A stretch of DNA of 23,985 bases from PALSA-1004 sp046715035 (GTDB taxonomy: Bacteria > Pseudomonadota > Gammaproteobacteria > Burkholderiales > SG8-41), in NCBI GenBank assembly GCA_046715035.1, contig JBKJZR010000102.1, positions 1 through 23,985 on the forward strand, in the 5' to 3' direction. The translations under genes and the position numbers were made by a program. Below are positions 1-7,028 of the stretch, piece after piece. How positions within the stretch are numbered: position 1 is the stretch's first letter; each line of letters begins with the position of its first letter. The notes under the pieces are model-generated. The model was not told the origin of the DNA, searched no databases, and saw only the letters and a program-made list of their open reading frames with translations.

Positions 1-62
1 TCCGTGCGCCACCGCACATACATGAGGACGCTCCACAATTATCCTGTGCACTCTGGCAACGG

Positions 63-90
63 CAATGCAAGCGTCTCTGCCCTTGCATTG
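63..90. promoter_or_regulatory. Perfect 9-bp inverted repeat upstream of small membrane peptide gene
   Basis: CAATGCAAG (63-71) and CTTGCATTG (82-90) are exact reverse complements separated by 10 bases. No T-run follows on either side, so it looks more like an operator or a leader hairpin than an intrinsic terminator. It ends about 40 bases before the Shine-Dalgarno sequence of the small gene at 144. What binds it, if anything, is unknown. Confidence 0.45.
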
Positions 91-143
91 GCGCATGACC
101 CAAATGGCAGAGAATTGACGCAATTTATTGGAGGAGATCAATC

Positions 144-221
144 ATGGGTAAATACGCGGTGGGTTGGCTGTTGGGGGTTCCCGTGTTCGTGCTGGTGATC
201 ATTTATCTGGTCTTCAATTAG
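144..221 (+). CDS. 25-residue single-pass membrane peptide
   Basis: This very short gene has an unusually clear translation signal: GGAGGAG at 131-137, six bases before the ATG. The peptide starts MGKYAVGWLLGVPV and continues as one hydrophobic helix (about residues 7-24) ending in FN, so it should sit in the inner membrane almost whole. From memory, similar peptides with a GWLLGVPV core occur in other proteobacteria, but I know of no assigned function. The strong ribosome binding site, the uniform hydrophobicity and the inverted repeat upstream make it more than a chance ORF. It stands alone: about 295 bases separate it from the next gene. Confidence 0.65.
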   Translation: MGKYAVGWLLGVPVFVLVIIYLVFN

Positions 222-516
222 GGGGTATCTGCAACAACAGCCCCCTGCTCCCACGGAAAGACCAGTGGGTGGCAGCAGCATTTGCTGTTTCCGGGGCAGT
301 CGACTCGCCCGCCGTTTCCTGGCTGTCACCGGTAGGCAAGTTCTGGTGAGGATTTTTTTCAAGAATGCGCGTCGTTTTTACCGACCTCGTTGCGCAGGTA
401 CCGCGTTAGACCGATGATTCCATACGCAAAGGTGTCTGGTATGGATGTTGCCTTTGTGTTGCCGAGGTACTGAGTAACCGAGTTCCCGTACAAAAACACC
501 CAACGAAAGGACCCCA
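222..516. other. Intergenic stretch with nested inverted repeats
   Basis: No convincing gene is seen here. A weak stem AGGGGG/CCCCCT (220-225 and 241-246) follows the small membrane peptide gene but lacks a T-run. Nearer the next gene, CCATAC (420-425) pairs with GTATGG (439-444), and CAAAGG (427-432) pairs with CCTTTG (451-456). These two stems interlock, so only one can form at a time, or they mark protein-binding half-sites. They lie 60-100 bases before the ATG at 517, where a promoter or operator would be expected. No clear sigma-70 hexamer pair was found. Confidence 0.3.
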
Positions 517-1068
517 ATGAGCACAATTTACAAACCTTCGAAAACGCTGCTCGCTGCCGCCATAGGACTCAGCTTTGCATTCTCGGGTACCGCATTTTCG
601 GCGGACCGCATGAGCACGAGCGAATACAACGAAAGCGTGAGCAGCACCAAGGCGGAATATAACTCCGCGCTCAAAGCCTGCGGCGATACCAGAGGCGCTG
701 AGCGTACCGCGTGTCGCAAGGAAGCGCGTACGAAGCGCGACTCCATGATGTCCGAGGCGCGTGCGAAGCGAGGTCCCGCAACGTCGCGTAGCGACCGCAT
801 GGGCAGAGACGGCGCAACGGTGGGCGCTGGTCCGAAATCCACCAATGAGACGGCAGGCTCAAGCACAGGCGGCCAAGGCAAAGTCGGAGCGCGGGAAGGC
901 AGCATGAATCCGATGACGCCGAAGTCGTCGAACGAATCCGCAGGCACGATGCCGGGCGAACCAGGTAAAGGCGGTTCGATGGCACGTCGCGACTCGCGCG
1001 GTGCAGGCACCAGCGCCGCCCCGGTGACCACCCCCAAGTCGCCGAACGAAACTGCTCCTACAAAGTAA
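517..1068 (+). CDS. Exported low-complexity protein with three PKSxNE(T/S)A repeats
   Basis: The product has 183 residues. Residues 1-29 form a Sec signal peptide with a basic start, a hydrophobic stretch LLAAAIGLSFAFSG and probable cleavage after AFSA. The mature part begins with a charged, probably helical segment (about 33-88). This contains two cysteines, C55 and C66, in a C-x10-C arrangement that could form a disulphide in the periplasm. The C-terminal half is Gly/Ser/Pro-rich and carries PKSTNETA (106-113), PKSSNESA (135-142) and PKSPNETA (173-180). AAAGGA at 505-510 precedes the ATG. I recognise no named family. The location in the envelope is inferred, and the function is unknown. Confidence 0.75.
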   Translation: MSTIYKPSKTLLAAAIGLSFAFSGTAFSADRMSTSEYNESVSSTKAEYNSALKACGDTRGAERTACRKEARTKRDSMMSEARAKRGPATSRSDRMGRDGATVGAGPKSTNETAGSSTGGQGKVGAREGSMNPMTPKSSNESAGTMPGEPGKGGSMARRDSRGAGTSAAPVTTPKSPNETAPTK

Positions 1069-1083
1069 CTTTGAAGTAGCCTC

Positions 1084-1127
1084 GCGGGCGGATTATCGAT
1101 CCTGATCCTCTGCCCGCTTTTCATTTT
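1084..1127 (+). terminator. Probable intrinsic terminator or attenuator
   Basis: GCGGGC (1084-1089) pairs with GCCCGC (1112-1117). An inner GGAT/ATCC pairing (1090-1093 with 1105-1108) can extend the stem across a small bulge. TTTTCATTTT follows directly at 1118-1127. The T-run ends only a few bases before the AAGGAG of the next gene, so read-through would feed that gene. It may therefore act as an attenuator between the two genes rather than a full stop. Confidence 0.55.
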
Positions 1128-1140
1128 GCATAAGGAGAAA

Positions 1141-1536
1141 ATGATGGAATCTACGCCCCGCAGTAATACCCCGAACTCGACTCCAGGATCGTCCAGCCCT
1201 AATCTGACTGCGGGATCGTCGGCGTCGGGTTTTGCACCCGGCAACGACACTTCATCCTTGAACAAAACATCCTCGAGCGCGCATTCGGCCGTCGACGAGG
1301 CGGCGCGCAAAGCCAAACCGGCCATCGATCGCGTCGCCGCGATGGCGCATCAAGCGGTAGACAAAGCGAGCAGCGCCGGCGGCTCGACTGCCGAATGGCT
1401 GGGGGAACAGACCGACAGTTTGAAAGCCACGCAAAAGAAGCTGGTCGAAGATACCTGCCAGTACGTCTCTGCGAACCCGCTTAAAGCCATAGGCATCGCG
1501 CTCGTCGCTGGATTCGTCATCAGCCGCATCGTTTAA
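1141..1536 (+). CDS. DUF883 (ElaB/YqjD-like) membrane-anchored protein
   Basis: The product has about 131 residues. The first 45 or so are rich in Ser, Thr, Pro, Asn and Gly. The middle (about 46-105) is an amphipathic, Ala/Lys-rich helix, and the end VSANPLKAIGIALVAGFVI is the C-terminal anchor typical of DUF883 proteins. In E. coli, ElaB and YqjD are tail-anchored inner-membrane proteins linked to stationary-phase stress, and YqjD binds ribosomes. Whether this one does is inference. AAGGAG at 1132-1137 supports a start at ATG 1141 or, with better spacing, ATG 1144; an upstream TTG at 1126 lies before that site and is unlikely. The stop overlaps the ATG of the next gene by one base, so the genes are probably cotranslated. 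Confidence 0.8.
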   Translation: MMESTPRSNTPNSTPGSSSPNLTAGSSASGFAPGNDTSSLNKTSSSAHSAVDEAARKAKPAIDRVAAMAHQAVDKASSAGGSTAEWLGEQTDSLKATQKKLVEDTCQYVSANPLKAIGIALVAGFVISRIV

Positions 1537-2024
1537 TGCTTGTGTTTGAACTCGGCAGCCGATGGCTGAAGCCACACTCCGCCGTACCCCCCTCGGGGGG
1601 GGCGGCGGCAGAGGCTCCAGCGTCGAGTGCCGGCGCCGCGGGTTCGCCGCCCCCCACCGCGGGGGTGACGGGGGAACTTGCCAAGGTCGTCTCGGCCGTA
1701 CGGCGGGTCGCAGCCGGTACGTTCGATCTCCTCGCGCTCGAGGCCCGACGCGCGGGGCTCGCGCTGGTCTGGATGATCGTGCTGGGACTTGCAGTCGTGG
1801 TCTTAGCGGTTACGGCGTGGTTCGGTTTAATGGCGGCGCTGGCGCTCTGCGCCGTCGCGTGGGGTCTATCCCTCAGTGCTGCAATCTTGATACTTGTCGT
1901 CCTCAACCTGCTTGCCGCCGCAGTAGCGGTGTTCGTTTGCGTGAAAATGAGCGGCGACCTGCTTTTCGCTGCGTCGCGACGACAGCTCGCCAATAAACCT
2001 GCGCCGCCCCCCGCCCACGAATGA
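1536..2024 (+). CDS. Phage holin family / YqjE-like membrane protein
   Basis: The product has 162 residues. A Pro/Ala/Gly-rich N-terminal part (to about 45) precedes an amphipathic helix (47-73) with the motif FDLLALEARRAG, then two hydrophobic hairpin segments (about 75-105 and 112-136). The short tail ends in APPPAHE. The order of helix then two membrane segments, directly after a DUF883 gene, matches the YqjE/DUF1469 'phage holin superfamily 6' annotation. These proteins are chromosomal membrane proteins and usually not phage lysis genes. The ATG overlaps the previous stop codon, and the stop overlaps the next start, so it is the middle gene of a coupled trio. Residues 1-40 are low complexity, and the true start could be further in. 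Confidence 0.75.
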   Translation: MLVFELGSRWLKPHSAVPPSGGAAAEAPASSAGAAGSPPPTAGVTGELAKVVSAVRRVAAGTFDLLALEARRAGLALVWMIVLGLAVVVLAVTAWFGLMAALALCAVAWGLSLSAAILILVVLNLLAAAVAVFVCVKMSGDLLFAASRRQLANKPAPPPAHE

Positions 2025-2476
2025 TGCGCGCCCCCTCGCCTGCAGCGATCTCCCTTGCCGAGCAGCACCTGGCGCATTCGAAACGGGAAGTGCGCGCGAG
2101 CGCCGCTCGCCTGCGTAGCGCGTTGCGGGCGACACTCGCCAGGCCGACTACGCTCGCGGGGGTGGCTGGGACAGCAGGGATAGCCGGCTTCCTGCTCGCC
2201 CGCCGGTCCAAGCAGAGACCGGTACCGGTGCGCGTCGAGCAAACTTCTGCCGCAGAGGCCCCTTCGACGGCGACGACAGCGGTTACCGCCGCCGCAGCGT
2301 CGACTTCGATCGTCGGGATCATCGTGGCTTTTGCGATGCGCTATGCAATGCAGCACCTGCCGCAAATTGCCTACGGCATGTGGAAAGCACGCATTCAGGG
2401 CGGGGGCGTGCAGCCAGGCGTAGGAACTCCGCGCTATCCCCCTCCGAGGTACCGCTCGACGGGTACGCCACACTGA
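2021..2476 (+). CDS. YqjK-position membrane protein of the DUF883/YqjE cluster
   Basis: The product has 151 residues. It starts at the ATG whose reading overlaps the TGA of the YqjE-like gene (ATGATGA), which is a translational coupling signature. Residues 10-40 are a basic helix rich in Ala and Arg. A first hydrophobic segment is at about 43-60 and a second, weaker one at about 95-110. The C-terminus is Gly/Pro/Arg-rich. In E. coli the third gene of this locus is yqjK, and the position here is the same, but the sequence similarity is too weak for me to assign the symbol. It probably acts at the inner membrane with the two upstream products. Function unknown. Confidence 0.6.
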   Translation: MMRAPSPAAISLAEQHLAHSKREVRASAARLRSALRATLARPTTLAGVAGTAGIAGFLLARRSKQRPVPVRVEQTSAAEAPSTATTAVTAAAASTSIVGIIVAFAMRYAMQHLPQIAYGMWKARIQGGGVQPGVGTPRYPPPRYRSTGTPH

Positions 2477-3357
2477 GAAGTTACGCAGCCTTGCTGCGGC
2501 AGGCCCTGAACGGCTGGTCCGAACATCGCGCCTCCAGCATGGGCGCGGCGCTCGCTTTCTACGCTTCGTTCTCTATCGCCCCCATCCTCGTTATCGCCAT
2601 CGCGATTGCAGGCGCTGTCTTCGGGGCCGAGGCCGCGCGCGGTGAAGTCGTCGCGCAGATCAGCGACCTCACCGGCACGGCAGGCGCCGAAACGATCCAG
2701 GAGCTGCTCGCCGGTGCCTACAACGCGGATCTCGGCTTCTGGGCCAGCCTCGTCGCTGTCACCACGCTCCTCATCGCCGCGACCAGCGTGTTCGCGGAGC
2801 TCAAGGACAGCCTCGATGTCATTTGGGGCACGCCCCGCCCCGAGCGCAGCGGGCTCGCCGCACTGCTGCGCGCGCGGCTGCTGAGCTTCGGTCTTATCCT
2901 CACGCTTGGTTTCCTCTTGCTCGTCTCACTATTCGTCAGTGCCGCGCTCGCCGCGCTGCAAAAATACTGGGCGGGCGGGCTCGCCAGCACGGGATGGCTG
3001 CTGGAAGCCCTGAACTCGACGTTTTCGTTCGTCGTCGTCTCCCTGCTGTTCGCGGCGATCTACAAGTGGCTGCCGGAGCCGCTGATCGCGTGGCGTGACG
3101 TTGCGGTTGGGGCGGTCGTCACCGCGGCGCTGTTCACCCTGGGAAAATTCCTGATCGGCGTCTACCTCGGCAACAGCGATATCGGCTCCGCATTCGGCGC
3201 CGCGGGATCGTTGATCGTCGTCCTGCTCTGGGTTTATTACTCGTCACAGATTTTCTTTTTCGGCGCCGAGCTCACGCGCGCGTATGCCGAGTATCGAGGC
3301 TCGCGCAGCGCGACTGCTCCACCAGGGCGCGCGGTTCATCAGCGATCTGTGCGGTAG
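2380..3357 (+). CDS. YihY/virulence factor BrkB family membrane protein (first of two)
   Basis: The open frame begins at GTG 2380, inside the preceding gene, and gives 325 residues. Family-like sequence starts only at about residue 33 (SYAALLRQALNGWSEH), so a later start such as TTG 2491 is possible; no good ribosome binding site decides it. Hydrophobic segments are at about 58-83, 118-138, 168-192, 212-229, 240-263 and 272-296, the usual six-helix YihY layout. The motifs MGAALAFYASFSIAPI and VVLLWVYYSSQIFFFGAEL are typical. The family was once called ribonuclease BN through misassignment, and its biochemical role remains unclear. A divergent paralogue lies at 18061. Confidence 0.85.
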   Translation: MESTHSGRGRAARRRNSALSPSEVPLDGYATLRSYAALLRQALNGWSEHRASSMGAALAFYASFSIAPILVIAIAIAGAVFGAEAARGEVVAQISDLTGTAGAETIQELLAGAYNADLGFWASLVAVTTLLIAATSVFAELKDSLDVIWGTPRPERSGLAALLRARLLSFGLILTLGFLLLVSLFVSAALAALQKYWAGGLASTGWLLEALNSTFSFVVVSLLFAAIYKWLPEPLIAWRDVAVGAVVTAALFTLGKFLIGVYLGNSDIGSAFGAAGSLIVVLLWVYYSSQIFFFGAELTRAYAEYRGSRSATAPPGRAVHQRSVR

Positions 3358-3384
3358 CGCACGGAGCGGCGTGGCGATCGCCGA

Positions 3385-3390
3385 CATAAT
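3385..3390 (+). promoter_or_regulatory. Possible -10 box for the hemerythrin gene
   Basis: CATAAT matches the sigma-70 -10 consensus at five of six positions and lies 30 bases before the ATG at 3420, leaving a short leader with the GGAGA site. No -35 hexamer is convincing. The interval after the YihY gene also holds a GTGCG/CGCAC hairpin (3349-3362) around the YihY stop codon. Confidence 0.3.
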
Positions 3391-3419
3391 GCACCTTCGC
3401 AAATCAATTGGAGAATCCC

Positions 3420-3938
3420 ATGGCACAAGCACGTAAGAAAGCCGCCGGCAGCAACGGCCCGAATGCGATCGCGCTGCTCACCGAAGATCATCGCAAGGTG
3501 AAGAAGCTGTTCAAGGACTTCGAAGGGCTGAAGGAAGGCAGGGCGACAGCGCGCAAAAGCGCGCTCGTTAGGCAGATCTGTGCGGAGCTCAGCGTGCACG
3601 CGCAGGTAGAGGAGGAAATCTTCTATCCGGCCGTGCGCGAGGCGATCGACGACCGTGACCTGATGGATGAGGCGGACGTCGAGCACGCTGGCGCGAAGGA
3701 TCTCATCGCGCAGCTGGAATCGATGGCGCCCGGCGACGATCATTACGACGCCAAGGTCACCGTGCTCGGGGAATATATCGACCATCACGTCAAGGAGGAA
3801 CAAAACGAGATGTTTCCCAAGGTGCGCAGGGCCAAGGTCGACGTCGCCGAGTTGGGCGCGCGCATCACGCAGCGCAAGAAAGAGCTTCACGGTCAGCGCG
3901 CCGGATCGTCACCGCAGATGAAACGGGGCCTCCGCTAA
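3420..3938 (+). CDS. Hemerythrin HHE domain protein
   Basis: The product has 172 residues, and GGAGA at 3410-3414 is well placed for ATG 3420; an upstream in-frame TTG at 3408 overlaps that site and is rejected. The HHE-type four-helix bundle spans about 14-140. Candidate iron ligands are H24 (EDHRKV), H60 and E64 (HAQVEEEIFYP), H89 (EHAGAK), and H122/H123 and E127 (HHVKEEQNEMFP). Such proteins bind a di-iron centre and have been linked to oxygen or nitric oxide sensing and iron-damage repair. The role here is not known. The N-terminal ten residues and the tail (about 150-172) are strongly basic, which may allow nucleic acid contact; this is inference. No signal peptide is present, so it is cytoplasmic. 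Confidence 0.9.
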   Translation: MAQARKKAAGSNGPNAIALLTEDHRKVKKLFKDFEGLKEGRATARKSALVRQICAELSVHAQVEEEIFYPAVREAIDDRDLMDEADVEHAGAKDLIAQLESMAPGDDHYDAKVTVLGEYIDHHVKEEQNEMFPKVRRAKVDVAELGARITQRKKELHGQRAGSSPQMKRGLR

Positions 3939-4055
3939 CAGTTCAATTCCCGTGCGGGCAGCTTGGGCAGTCCCGGCGCGACCGATGCACACGGCTTGCC
4001 GCGGCTTGCGCCCCGCGGTGGTTTAGCGCCGCGCTGCGCGCCTGGAGCCGGCTTC

Positions 4056-4343
4056 ATGTGGACTGAACTGATCGGATGGTCGGCGGCGACCATACTGCTG
4101 CTGACGATCAGCCGGCAGGTCTATACCCAATGGCGCGCGCGCACCACCCAAGGCCTTTCCAAATGGCTGTTCATCGGTCAGCTGGCCGCTTCGGCCGGCT
4201 TCGTCGTCTACAGCTGGCTGCTGAGCAACTGGGTTTTTGTGGTGACCAATGTGCTGATGCTGGTGACTGCTGGACTCGGTCAATGGTTGTACTCGCGCAA
4301 CAAGCACCGCGAGCAACGCACGCGACGCAATCGCAATCGCTGA
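4056..4343 (+). CDS. SemiSWEET/PQ-loop small membrane protein
   Basis: The product has 95 residues. ATG 4056 is preceded by GGAG at 4044-4047, and the open frame upstream (from 3963) is Gly/Pro/Arg-rich and not membrane-like, so the later start is preferred. Three hydrophobic helices (about 3-20, 38-55 and 58-79) match the three-helix SemiSWEET unit, which dimerises to move sugars. The motif ISRQVYTQWRARTTQGLSKW occupies the PQ-loop position, with RQ in place of PQ. The tail is very basic. Transport of sugar is family knowledge; the substrate here is unknown. It lies between the hemerythrin and cardiolipin synthase genes with no clear functional link. Confidence 0.75.
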   Translation: MWTELIGWSAATILLLTISRQVYTQWRARTTQGLSKWLFIGQLAASAGFVVYSWLLSNWVFVVTNVLMLVTAGLGQWLYSRNKHREQRTRRNRNR

Positions 4344-4398
4344 GTTGGTGCCGGCCTCGCTTGCGACACCGCCCGAATCTGGATAAACGTCTCGTCCG

Positions 4399-5679
4399 AT
4401 GAAAACAGGCAAGATGCTGACTATCGTTTTGACCACGCTGGCATTGACGCTGGTCACCACGCTGATCGTGCTGAACTTCACGTCCGGCGAGAAACAAATC
4501 GAGCGCAAGATCGAGCGGCTTTACGATGTCGCCGATCCGAATTTCAAGCGGGCGATGGGCGTGCTGCTCGGACCGGGGATCGTCGGCGGAAACCGCTTCG
4601 AAGTGCTGTTGAACGGCGACCGGATTTTCCCGTCAATGCTAGCCGCCATCCGCGGCGCGCAGAAAACCATTACGTTCGAAAGTTACATCTACTGGTCGGG
4701 CTCGATCGGCAAGCAATTCGCCGATGCGCTCGCCGAACGCGCGCGCGCGGGGGTCAAGGTCCACGTTCTGCTGGATTGGGTGGGCAGTCAGAAGATGGAG
4801 GCGGCGCTCCTCGAATCGATGGAGCAGGCCGGTGTGGAAATAAAAAAATTCCACCAGCCGCACTGGTACAACCTCGCCCGTCTGAACAACCGCACCCACC
4901 GCAAGGTGCTGGTTACCGATGGCCGGATCGGCTACACCGGTGGCGTCGGCATCTCGGACCTGTGGTCGGGCGATGCGCAGGATCCCGATCATTGGCGCGA
5001 CACCCACTTCAAAGTCGAAGGTCCGGTGGTGGCGCAGATGCAGGCCGTCTTTCTCGACAACTGGATCAAGGCCACCGGTGTGGTCCTGCACGGCCCCGAT
5101 TACTTTCCCGAACTGCAGCCGGCCGGCAACGGCGACGCGCAAATGTTCAGCAGCTCACCGTCGGGGGGCAGCGAAAGCATGCAACTCATGTACCTGCTTT
5201 CGATCACGTCGGCCCGGCATTCGATACATCTGTCGAGTGCCTACTTCGTTCCCGACGAGCTCACCCGGCATGCGCTGATCGATGCGCTGAAACGCGGCGT
5301 GAAGCTGCAAATCATCACTCCCGGGGAGCATACCGACACCGAAACCGTGCGTGGCGCATCGCGGGCTTTGTGGGGGGAGCTGCTCGCAGCAGGCGCCGAG
5401 ATCTATGAATATCAACCGACGATGTATCACTGCAAAGTGATGATCGTCGACGCGTTGATGGTTTCAGTCGGCTCGACGAACTTCGACAATCGCTCGTTCC
5501 GTCTCAACGACGAGGCGAACCTCAACATCTTTGAAGCCGGATTTGCGCGCGAACAGATCGAGATCTTCCGCCAGGACCTGGCCCGCGCGCGTCCGATCTC
5601 GCTGCAACAATGGCAGCAGCGGCCCTGGAAAGAGAAACTGTGGGAACACACGGTGGTGCTCCTGCGCGGACAACTGTAG
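4399..5679 (+). CDS. Phospholipase D family cardiolipin synthase-like protein
   Basis: The product has 426 residues. One N-terminal membrane helix (about 7-26) is followed by two phospholipase D domains. The first HxKx4D motif is H167-R-K169 with D174 and a following GYTGG. The second is H344-C-K346 with D351 and a following GSTNFDNRSF. Both catalytic motifs are intact. Enzymes of this type, such as ClsA/ClsB/ClsC, join phosphatidylglycerol with another phospholipid or an alcohol at the membrane to make cardiolipin-like lipids. The single N-terminal helix and length make it closest to the shorter Cls forms, but I cannot assign a subtype. It converges on the lipoprotein gene, with only ten bases between their stop codons. 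Confidence 0.85.
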   Translation: MKTGKMLTIVLTTLALTLVTTLIVLNFTSGEKQIERKIERLYDVADPNFKRAMGVLLGPGIVGGNRFEVLLNGDRIFPSMLAAIRGAQKTITFESYIYWSGSIGKQFADALAERARAGVKVHVLLDWVGSQKMEAALLESMEQAGVEIKKFHQPHWYNLARLNNRTHRKVLVTDGRIGYTGGVGISDLWSGDAQDPDHWRDTHFKVEGPVVAQMQAVFLDNWIKATGVVLHGPDYFPELQPAGNGDAQMFSSSPSGGSESMQLMYLLSITSARHSIHLSSAYFVPDELTRHALIDALKRGVKLQIITPGEHTDTETVRGASRALWGELLAAGAEIYEYQPTMYHCKVMIVDALMVSVGSTNFDNRSFRLNDEANLNIFEAGFAREQIEIFRQDLARARPISLQQWQQRPWKEKLWEHTVVLLRGQL

Positions 5680-5689
5680 GACAGCCCCC

Positions 5690-5887
5690 TTAAGGACGTG
5701 CCTGCACCTTGGGCACGGTCGGGCCCGGGAGCGGGGGCACCGGGACAGGAATTTTCTTCGACTCTTCCTGATTGACGGGTGGGGGCTGCGGCGCCCTGGG
5801 TTTCGCCTCGCTCTTCTCGTCTTTTTTCCCGCATCCCGCCGCCACCATAAGGGCAACGGCCGCGCAGATCGCCACTAGTCTTTTCAT
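5690..5887 (-). CDS. Small proline-rich lipoprotein
   Basis: The product has 65 residues. The signal sequence MKRLVAICAAVALMVAAGC ends in a lipobox-like AAGC, so C19 is the likely lipidated residue. The mature part is short, with charged KKDEKSEAK followed by a Pro/Val-rich stretch PVPVPPLPGPTVP, and has no recognised domain. The open frame extends further upstream to 6133, but that part lacks membrane or conserved features. TACAAT (5902 to 5897 on this strand) could be a -10 box, which would give a very short leader. It resembles the small lipoproteins often annotated in betaproteobacteria, but lacks the LptM-type GQKGPLYLP motif, so I do not call it LptM. Function unknown. Confidence 0.65.
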   Translation of the reverse strand: MKRLVAICAAVALMVAAGCGKKDEKSEAKPRAPQPPPVNQEESKKIPVPVPPLPGPTVPKVQARP

Positions 5888-6071
5888 GTCGCGGCTATTG
5901 TAAACCACGTGGGAGCCGAGGCGGTGCCCTGTCGTATAGGGCATCGCGGCGCTTTCAAGAGCCGATTGAAGTTTCCCTGTGGCGACGCGTACTTGACCCT
6001 GATCCCGATACAGGAAACTGGCGACCGGGGAAGGTCTTCGGCCTGTCAGCCCAGCCTGCGGCAGACCGGGC

Positions 6072-7028
6072 TCAACTGACGAGGCCGTTGCGCGCGCTGT
6101 TGATCTCCAGCCACCGCTTGATTCGGTTCGCATCCGCCATGCGCTCGGATTTATCGGACGAGTCGAGCAGTACGATGACCACCGGGCGCGACGCGATGCT
6201 GGCCTGCATCACCAGGCAGCGTCCCGCCTCCCCGATGTAGCCGGTCTTGGACAGTCCGATTTTCCACTGCGGATTTCTGACCAGACCGTTGCTGTTGCCG
6301 AACTGCAGATGCTGCCCGGCGAGGTTCTCAACCTGATGCGCCGAAGTCGTCGTGAACTCGCGGATCAGGGGATAGTGGTACGCCGCTTTGACCATTTTCA
6401 CGAGATCCTGCGCCGTTGACACGTTGCGCCGCGAAAGACCGGTCGAATCGACGAACCGCGTGCTGGACATGCCGAGAGCGGCAGCCTTGCGGTTCATCGC
6501 GGCGATGAACGTCTCCATGCCGCCCGGATAAGCGCGCCCCAAAGCCGCGGCAGCGCGGTTCTCCGATGACATGAGCGCCAGACGCAGCATTTCGCGGCGG
6601 GACAGCCCGGTGCCGATGCCGAGGCGTGAGTGCGTAAACTTGACGAAGTCGAAATCGGCGATCTCGATCTGCACCGTCTCGTCGAGCGCAAGCCGCGCAT
6701 CGAGCACCACCATAGCCGTCATCAGCTTGGTGATCGAGGCGATCGGCGCGACATTCTGGTTGTTCTTCGCATAGATCGTTTGCCCGTCGTTGAAATCGGC
6801 GACCATTACGGACGACGAATGCAGCACGGGAGCGCCATCGGCATCGACTTCCGGAATGCCGTAATTCACCCGCGCCAAGGTGCGCGCGGGAATTTTGACG
6901 ACACCCTGCTGCGAATAACGCACTGCCACACGCTTATGGCCGGCGTCAGCCGCGGCGGCGAATGACGGCACGGCAAGCAGCGCGACCGCGCTCAGCGCAG
7001 ACACCCACATGCGCAACCCCAGCGCCAT
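6072..7028 (-). CDS. pbpG: D-alanyl-D-alanine endopeptidase (PBP7 type, peptidase S11)
   Basis: The product has 318 residues. A signal peptide (1 to about 27, cleavage near AAA-DAG) exports it to the periplasm. All three penicillin-binding motifs are present: SITK with the acylated serine S98, SEN at 155-157 and KTG at 261-263. The length (318, against about 310 for E. coli PBP7) and the lack of a C-terminal amphipathic anchor fit PbpG better than the larger DacA-type carboxypeptidases. It would cut D-Ala-meso-DAP cross-links during wall remodelling. An alternative start seven codons in (ATG 7010) would keep the signal peptide. It lies upstream of the lipoprotein gene on the same strand, separated by about 184 bases. 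Confidence 0.88.
   Translation of the reverse strand: MALGLRMWVSALSAVALLAVPSFAAAADAGHKRVAVRYSQQGVVKIPARTLARVNYGIPEVDADGAPVLHSSSVMVADFNDGQTIYAKNNQNVAPIASITKLMTAMVVLDARLALDETVQIEIADFDFVKFTHSRLGIGTGLSRREMLRLALMSSENRAAAALGRAYPGGMETFIAAMNRKAAALGMSSTRFVDSTGLSRRNVSTAQDLVKMVKAAYHYPLIREFTTTSAHQVENLAGQHLQFGNSNGLVRNPQWKIGLSKTGYIGEAGRCLVMQASIASRPVVIVLLDSSDKSERMADANRIKRWLEINSARNGLVS

Noticed and set aside
528..1325. 265-residue minus-strand frame over the first exported gene
   Set aside because: It runs through a terminator-like hairpin and two supported plus-strand starts, and has no recognisable domain.
1536..2024. Phage origin suggested by the holin family name
   Set aside because: The YqjE-type members of this family are chromosomal, and the DUF883 neighbour and lack of any other phage gene argue against a prophage.
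3349..3362. GTGCG/CGCAC hairpin at the end of the first YihY gene as a terminator
   Set aside because: The stem is only five pairs, no T-run follows, and the stop codon sits in the loop.
3940..3962. GTTCAATTC, resembling a tRNA T-loop
   Set aside because: The flanking bases do not pair into a T-stem and no acceptor, D or anticodon arm is found nearby.
5925..5943. TGCCCT/AGGGCA hairpin between pbpG and the lipoprotein gene as a terminator
   Set aside because: No T-run follows on either strand; it may only be chance pairing in a GC-rich spacer.
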